Of a stretch of DNA of 64,000 nt, positions 59,695-64,000 are shown piece by piece (position 1 is the stretch's first letter; the number at the start of each line of letters is the position of its first letter). Source of the DNA: QHXW01 sp963752965. Its GTDB lineage: Bacteria > Acidobacteriota > Terriglobia > Bryobacterales > Bryobacteraceae. A model generated the notes under the pieces. It saw only the letters and a list, made by a program, of their open reading frames with translations. It ran no database searches and was not told where the DNA came from. Made by a program: the position numbers and the translations under genes. Where the stretch lies: the NCBI GenBank assembly GCA_963752965.1, contig CAVWAJ010000016.1, positions 186,001 through 250,000 of the forward strand, given 5' to 3'.

Positions 59695-60870
59695 ATGCAA
59701 GAAGCTGTCGTTGTTGATTGTTTACGTACAGCCGTCGGAAAGGCACCGCGGGGCACGCTGCGCCATGCGCGTCCGGATGACCTGGCCGCGGCGTGCATCC
59801 GGGCGCTGCTGGAGAAATATCCCGAGGTCCCGAAGGAAGAAGTGGATGATGTGATCCTGGGGTGCGCCATGCCGGAAGCCGAATCGGGCATGAACATGGC
59901 GCGGCAAGCAGCGTTACGTGCGGGGCTGCCCGACATCGTGCCGGGAGTCACGATCAACCGATTTTGCAGCTCGGGATTGCAGGCCATCGCGATGGCTGCC
60001 GAACGCATTCGCTCGGGCGGTGCACACATCGTGATCGCGGGCGGCAGTGAATCCATGAGCCTGATCCCTCGCGGCGGCAACAAAATCGCGCCCAATCCGT
60101 GGTTTGTCGATCATCGCCCCGAGATTTACATGAACATGGGATTGACCGCGGAGCAGTTGCAGCACAAATACGGCATCTCGCGCGAGGAGCAGGACGCTTT
60201 CTCGCTCCGTAGCCATCAGAATGCGGCACGGGCGCAAGCCGAAGGCAAGTTCAACGACGAGATCGTGCCATTCGTCGTACAGACCGTGACACCCAACGGG
60301 GCGAAACCTCACGTGACGAGCAAAGTCTTCGATCGCGACGAAGGCCCGCGCGAGGACACGTCGCTCGAAGCGCTGGGCAAACTAAAGCCTGTGTTCCACG
60401 CCAGTGGAACCGTGACCGCCGGAAATTCCTCACAGACGAGCGACGGCGCGGCGGCGGCGCTGGTGCTATCGGATCGAAAAGCGCAGGAGCTACGGCTTAA
60501 GCCGATGGCGCGCTTTGTGAGCTTCGCTGCGGGCGGAGTGCCACCCGAGATCATGGGCATTGGACCGGTGGTGGCGATTCCGAAAGCTCTGGCGCTGGCC
60601 GGGTTGCAGCTTGAGGATATCGATGTGATCGAACTGAACGAAGCCTTCGCCGTGCAAGCGCTGGCGGTGATTCAACGGGCAGGGCTCAATCTCGACAAGG
60701 TCAATCTCAACGGCGGCGCCATCGCGCTGGGGCATCCGCTGGGTTGCACGGGCGCAAAACTTACAGCGACGATTCTGCGCGAGATGCAGCGCCGCGAAGC
60801 GAAGTACGGCATGGTTACGATGTGCGTGGGCGGCGGCCAGGGCGCTGCGGGAATCTTCGAAAGGATTTGA
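59695..60870 (+). CDS. Acetyl-CoA acyltransferase (thiolase, FadA-like)
   Basis: A 391-residue thiolase that splits 3-ketoacyl-CoA into acetyl-CoA and a shortened acyl-CoA. The nucleophile Cys is in NRFCSSGLQAIAMAAE (about residue 90), the catalytic His in GGAIALGHPLGCTGAKL and the second Cys in MCVGGGQGAAG. It begins 17 bases after the dehydrogenase/hydratase stop with a GTAGGAG ribosome-binding site. Length is normal for degradative thiolases. Confidence 0.95.
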   Translation: MQEAVVVDCLRTAVGKAPRGTLRHARPDDLAAACIRALLEKYPEVPKEEVDDVILGCAMPEAESGMNMARQAALRAGLPDIVPGVTINRFCSSGLQAIAMAAERIRSGGAHIVIAGGSESMSLIPRGGNKIAPNPWFVDHRPEIYMNMGLTAEQLQHKYGISREEQDAFSLRSHQNAARAQAEGKFNDEIVPFVVQTVTPNGAKPHVTSKVFDRDEGPREDTSLEALGKLKPVFHASGTVTAGNSSQTSDGAAAALVLSDRKAQELRLKPMARFVSFAAGGVPPEIMGIGPVVAIPKALALAGLQLEDIDVIELNEAFAVQALAVIQRAGLNLDKVNLNGGAIALGHPLGCTGAKLTATILREMQRREAKYGMVTMCVGGGQGAAGIFERI

Positions 60871-60874
60871 GCGC

Positions 60875-62662
60875 ATGGCAACTGCGGCAGCCACACTTCC
60901 CAAGACCAAAGGCGGAGCGTTCCTGATCGAAGACCACGTGCCGGAAGAAATTTTCACACCCGAAGATCTGACCGAAGAGCACCGGGCGATCGCGCGCACC
61001 GCCGATGAGTTCTGGCGCAAGGAGGTCGAGCCGAATCTCGAGAACATCCTGCAACACAAGCCTGGCGTGGCGCTGTCGGTGCTGCGTAAGTCGGCGGAGC
61101 TGGGCCTGACGGCGATCCTGATTCCCGAGAGATTCGGCGGCATGGAAATGGACTTGACCTCGGCGATGGTGGTGGCGGAGCAGTTGTCGCGCGATGGCTC
61201 GTACTCGGGCTGGCATGGCGCACACACCGGCATCGGCACGCTGCCTATCCTGTATTTCGGGACCGAAGACCAGAAGCAGCGCTACCTGCCGAGGCTCGCC
61301 AAAGCCGAACTACTCGCCGCCTATGCGCTAAGCGAGCCGCAGGCCGGATCGGATGCGCTCGCTGCCAAGACCCGCGCGGACCTGAGTCCCGATGGCCGGC
61401 ACTACATCCTCAACGGCCAGAAGATGTGGATCACCAACGGCGGGGCAGCCGATCTGTTTACGGTGTTTGCCAAAGTCGGCGGCGAAAAGTTCACGGCGTT
61501 TCTTGTCGAGCGCGCATTCCCTGGCGTGAGTTCGGGGCATGAAGAAAAGAAGATGGGCATCAAGGGTAGCTCGACGACCGCCGTCTATCTTGACAACGCG
61601 CACGTGCCAGTCGAGAACGTGCTTGGTGAAATCGGGCGCGGGCACATCATCGCCTTCAACATTCTGAACGTTGGCCGGCTGAAGCTGGGGCCGTTCGCCG
61701 TGGCCGGCTCGAAAAACGTGCTGGCCATTTCCATCAAGTACGCCAAGGAGCGCAAGGCGTTCGGCACGACCATTTCGCAGTTCGGCATGATCCAGCACAA
61801 ACTGGCCGAAATGGCGATCCGCATTTTTGCCGCGGAGAGCATGACGTACCGCGTGGTGGGCCAGATCGAAGCGCAGCTCGAAGGTTTCTCGTGGAGCCAG
61901 CCCAACGCCTCCGGAACCATGCTCAAGGCGGTGGAGGAGTACGCCGCCGAGTGCTCCATCATCAAGGTCTACGGGTCGGAGGTGCTCGACTACGTGGTGG
62001 ATGAAGGCGTGCAGATCCACGGCGGCTACGGCTACCACCAGGATTACGCGGTGGAGCGCGCGTATCGCGATTCGCGTATCAACCGGATTTTCGAGGGAAC
62101 CAACGAGATCAACCGGATGCTGGTGACGGGCATGCTGCTCAAGCGCGCCGCGCGCGGGCAGTTGGGCTTGGTAAAAGCGGCGCAGGGCGTGCTCGGTGAA
62201 GTGTTGAGCGGGCCGAGCATCTCCGATGGCGCCGTCGAGGGCCCGTTCGCCGAGGAGATCAAACTGGTGGGGAACGCCAAGAAAATCGCGCTGCTCCTGA
62301 TGGGCGTGGCTTATCAGAGATTCCTCATGGAACTCGAAAAGCAGCAGGAAATACTCGCCGGGATTACCGACGTCGTGATGGACGTGTTCGCGGCCGAATC
62401 GGCGCTGCTGCGTACGCGAAGGCTCGCGGCGCAGAGCAAAGGAGCGCAGGCCGCGGACATGTGCGCGGTGCTGGTGCGCGATGCCATGGCGCACATCGAA
62501 GTGACGGCGCGTACGGTGCTCGCGGCATGCTCGAATGGCGACAACTTGCGCGCCAATCTCGCGATGCTGCGCCGCTTCGCCAAGTACGAGCCGGTGAATG
62601 CCATCGAGCTGCGGCGGCGGATTGCGAGCCGGCTGATTGATGCCGAACGCTACGTCGTCTGA
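60875..62662 (+). CDS. Acyl-CoA dehydrogenase (VLCAD/ACAD9-like, with C-terminal extension)
   Basis: A 595-residue FAD enzyme catalysing the first step of beta-oxidation. ACAD signatures include AYALSEPQAGSDA, WITNGG, FLVERAFPGVS and YGYHQDYAVERAYRDSRINRIFEGTNEINR. About 170 residues beyond the standard fold form an additional helical domain, as in the membrane-associated long-chain enzymes. It starts four bases after the thiolase stop, and its 3' end overlaps the P-loop kinase gene by 23 bases. Confidence 0.93.
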   Translation: MATAAATLPKTKGGAFLIEDHVPEEIFTPEDLTEEHRAIARTADEFWRKEVEPNLENILQHKPGVALSVLRKSAELGLTAILIPERFGGMEMDLTSAMVVAEQLSRDGSYSGWHGAHTGIGTLPILYFGTEDQKQRYLPRLAKAELLAAYALSEPQAGSDALAAKTRADLSPDGRHYILNGQKMWITNGGAADLFTVFAKVGGEKFTAFLVERAFPGVSSGHEEKKMGIKGSSTTAVYLDNAHVPVENVLGEIGRGHIIAFNILNVGRLKLGPFAVAGSKNVLAISIKYAKERKAFGTTISQFGMIQHKLAEMAIRIFAAESMTYRVVGQIEAQLEGFSWSQPNASGTMLKAVEEYAAECSIIKVYGSEVLDYVVDEGVQIHGGYGYHQDYAVERAYRDSRINRIFEGTNEINRMLVTGMLLKRAARGQLGLVKAAQGVLGEVLSGPSISDGAVEGPFAEEIKLVGNAKKIALLLMGVAYQRFLMELEKQQEILAGITDVVMDVFAAESALLRTRRLAAQSKGAQAADMCAVLVRDAMAHIEVTARTVLAACSNGDNLRANLAMLRRFAKYEPVNAIELRRRIASRLIDAERYVV

Positions 62663-63101
62663 AACGCAGCGAATTGTCGTGCTGGTTGGCCTGCCGGGCT
62701 CGGGCAAGTCGACCTATCTCGACTCCCTGGGCATTACGCCGATCTCTTCCGATCCGGTTCGCCAGCTTCTCGCTGACGACGCGACAAATCAAACGATTCA
62801 CGCCCGCGTTTTCAGCACGGTCCGCTATCTGGTGCGCCAGCGGCTCGCTATCGGCCGTCCAGTGACGTACGTGGATGCAACACACCTGACGCCCACCGAG
62901 CGCCGGCCGTACATCAAAATCGCGCAACGGTACGGCTGCCAAATCGAAGCTCTGTTTTTCGATGTGCCGCTAGAGGTTTGCCTCATGCGTAACCAGACCC
63001 GGGACCGCATTGTTCCGGAAGACGCCATGCGCAAGATGGCTGCGAAGCTTGTACCGCCGAGCGTGGACGAAGGGTTCAGCCGGGTGACGGTGGTGAGATA
63101 A
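62640..63101 (+). CDS. P-loop kinase-like NTPase (AAA_33 / polynucleotide-kinase-like)
   Basis: A 153-residue nucleotide-binding protein with Walker A GLPGSGKST (about residues 17-25), an Asp-bearing VDATHLTPTERRPYI segment and a lid-like DRIVPEDAMRKM. This pattern is typical of the AAA_33 kinases that include polynucleotide 5'-kinases and small-molecule kinases. The ATG overlaps the acyl-CoA dehydrogenase end by 23 bases, indicating coupling. The substrate is unknown and a link with fatty-acid breakdown is not evident. Confidence 0.85.
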   Translation: MPNATSSETQRIVVLVGLPGSGKSTYLDSLGITPISSDPVRQLLADDATNQTIHARVFSTVRYLVRQRLAIGRPVTYVDATHLTPTERRPYIKIAQRYGCQIEALFFDVPLEVCLMRNQTRDRIVPEDAMRKMAAKLVPPSVDEGFSRVTVVR

Positions 63102-63115
63102 TCGGAGAGAAGTTC

Positions 63116-63682
63116 ATGCTTGCGCTCACTGCCTACGATAGGTTCGTGGAACAGTTATTCGACGTAATGAAGCGCTTCACGATGGCGCTGTCGCAAGCGG
63201 GAATCGAATATCGCGTGGTCGGTGGCGTGGCTATTTTCCTCCACGTCTACGAGCGGAGACCGATGGCTGCGCGGCTGACCAATGACATTGATGTCGCTGT
63301 CCAGCGTGCTGATCTCGATTCGATCGTTCGCGCCGCCGAATCGTTTGGCTTCATTTATCGGCACGCCGCAGGAGTTGACATGCTGTTGGATTCTACTAAC
63401 CCGGAGAAACGCAGCGCAGTCCACATGATTTTTGTGCGAGAAAAAGTGCGCGCGAACGACATGGAACCCGTGCCGGACTTCTCACCAGCAGTCGAGGCCA
63501 TTGAGGGCGCTCTCATCGCTCCCGTCGCCGACCTCGTTCGAATGAAGCTGACCAGTTTTCGCCTCAAGGATCGCGTCCATATCCAGGATATGGACGGCGT
63601 CGGCCTGATCACCCCAGAAATGGAAGCCCAACTTCCGGAGCCCCTGCGCCAGCGCCTCGCCCAGGTTCGCGCAACAGAGTAA
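63116..63682 (+). CDS. Nucleotidyltransferase-fold protein (AbiEii/MNT-like)
   Basis: A 188-residue protein with a minimal nucleotidyltransferase core: YRVVGGVAIFLHVYE takes the place of the GG-S region and LTNDIDVAV supplies the D-x-D metal site. The rest fits proteins annotated as nucleotidyl transferase AbiEii/AbiGii-like, some of which are toxins; no antitoxin partner is seen next to it. It follows the P-loop kinase by 14 bases, so they may be co-transcribed. Confidence 0.7.
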   Translation: MLALTAYDRFVEQLFDVMKRFTMALSQAGIEYRVVGGVAIFLHVYERRPMAARLTNDIDVAVQRADLDSIVRAAESFGFIYRHAAGVDMLLDSTNPEKRSAVHMIFVREKVRANDMEPVPDFSPAVEAIEGALIAPVADLVRMKLTSFRLKDRVHIQDMDGVGLITPEMEAQLPEPLRQRLAQVRATE

Positions 63683-63687
63683 TCCGC

Positions 63688-64000
63688 TCAAAACCCGCTG
63701 GCCTCAATCCAGAAACTCTCGCGCCACGTGCCGCCGGCCGGGATGCTTTGCAGCTCCTTGTAAATCCCCGCGTGCGCCAGATTGAACGCGTTGGTGATGG
63801 CCGACATCGGCTCAAAGCAGATGAAGTCCTTGCCCGGTGGCGCGTAAATCACAGCGACCGTATACTTCGGCCCGTAAATCACGGAAATTTTCCGGCCGCC
63901 TCCTTCCACCCAGAATGTCGCGTGGTTGTCGTTGCCGCGCACCAGACCGCCGAACACATCATCGAGCTGCGTGGTTGCCAGCGAAACCGGATCCGGAAAC
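63688..64000 (-). CDS. Aldose 1-epimerase, C-terminal part (start beyond right edge)
   Basis: The last 103 residues of a galactose-mutarotase-fold protein that interconverts alpha and beta anomers of aldoses. KDFICFEPMSAITNAFNLAH holds the catalytic Glu region, and IPAGGTWRESFWIEASGF is the typical end. The N-terminus with the His residues lies outside the window. Its stop is six bases from the convergent nucleotidyltransferase-like gene. Confidence 0.88.
   Translation of the reverse strand, partial: FPDPVSLATTQLDDVFGGLVRGNDNHATFWVEGGGRKISVIYGPKYTVAVIYAPPGKDFICFEPMSAITNAFNLAHAGIYKELQSIPAGGTWRESFWIEASGF

Noticed and set aside
61328..62707. A 459-codon open frame on the minus strand
   Set aside because: It is antisense to the acyl-CoA dehydrogenase and has His/Arg-rich composition without a recognisable domain.
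1..64000. CRISPR arrays, tRNA or rRNA genes and insertion sequences
   Set aside because: No regularly spaced repeats, cloverleaf-like segments, conserved rRNA stretches or transposase genes were recognised in the intergenic regions.

Overview
This is a high-GC window of about 64 kb from what is most likely an acidobacterium of the Bryobacterales/Solibacter group. Three genes point there: a secreted protein that is almost only the Solibacter-type C-terminal domain known as TIGR03437 (25202-25990), an acidobacterial VWFA-related secreted protein (22133-23239), and an Oar-like TonB-dependent receptor with an N-terminal carboxypeptidase-regulatory-like domain (34604-37786). Many genes start with GTG or TTG. 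Several have a -10 hexamer so close to the start codon that the mRNA should be leaderless or nearly so. No rRNA, tRNA, insertion sequence or CRISPR array was recognised.

Layout. 1-7.8 kb: a truncated GH20-type glycosidase with an orphan polysaccharide-type ABC ATPase, then a multicopper oxidase, a DUF1080 protein, a DapA-family aldolase/lyase and a PLP decarboxylase. 7.8-12.1 kb: an RND efflux adaptor and pump. 12.2-17.5 kb: a cold-shock protein with a terminator-like hairpin in its leader, infA, wecB, an AAA+ ATPase fused to a response-regulator receiver domain, an EgtD-like methyltransferase and a SYLF protein. 17.5-29.9 kb: tyrS, an acetyltransferase, a small lipoprotein, a secreted triple Rid-like protein, a KDG kinase, the VWFA protein, an S24-peptidase-like protein without a DNA-binding domain, mutY, mtgA, and a cytochrome c plus PQQ-dehydrogenase pair. 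30-37.8 kb: a second RND system and the TonB-dependent receptor.

37.8-43.1 kb is the accessory segment. It holds a DUF433 antitoxin with a truncated DUF5615 toxin, a convergent DUF5131 (three-Cys, Gp37/Gp68) and TcmP pair, a VOC protein, trmO, a DUF2934 protein, and a ParA ATPase with a small overlapping partner behind a near-consensus promoter and a perfect 14-bp palindrome. 43-57.3 kb is metabolic and housekeeping: a clan GH-A glycosidase, an amidohydrolase, an Hsp15-like S4 protein, gmd, xerD, a CCA-type nucleotidyltransferase with a Gly/Pro-rich tail, two Gfo/Idh/MocA proteins, a Phd/VapC pair, a PIG-L deacetylase and a YbhN-type membrane protein. 57.3-62.7 kb is a beta-oxidation operon (dehydrogenase/hydratase, thiolase, acyl-CoA dehydrogenase) followed by a P-loop kinase and a nucleotidyltransferase-like gene. 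The right edge cuts an aldose 1-epimerase.

The most interesting items are the AAA+/receiver fusion, the DUF5131-TcmP island beside a broken toxin gene, the ParA pair with its palindrome, the possible attenuator before the cold-shock gene, the operator-like repeats before gmd, and the leaderless-promoter pattern. All functions are read from sequence motifs and were not checked against a database.
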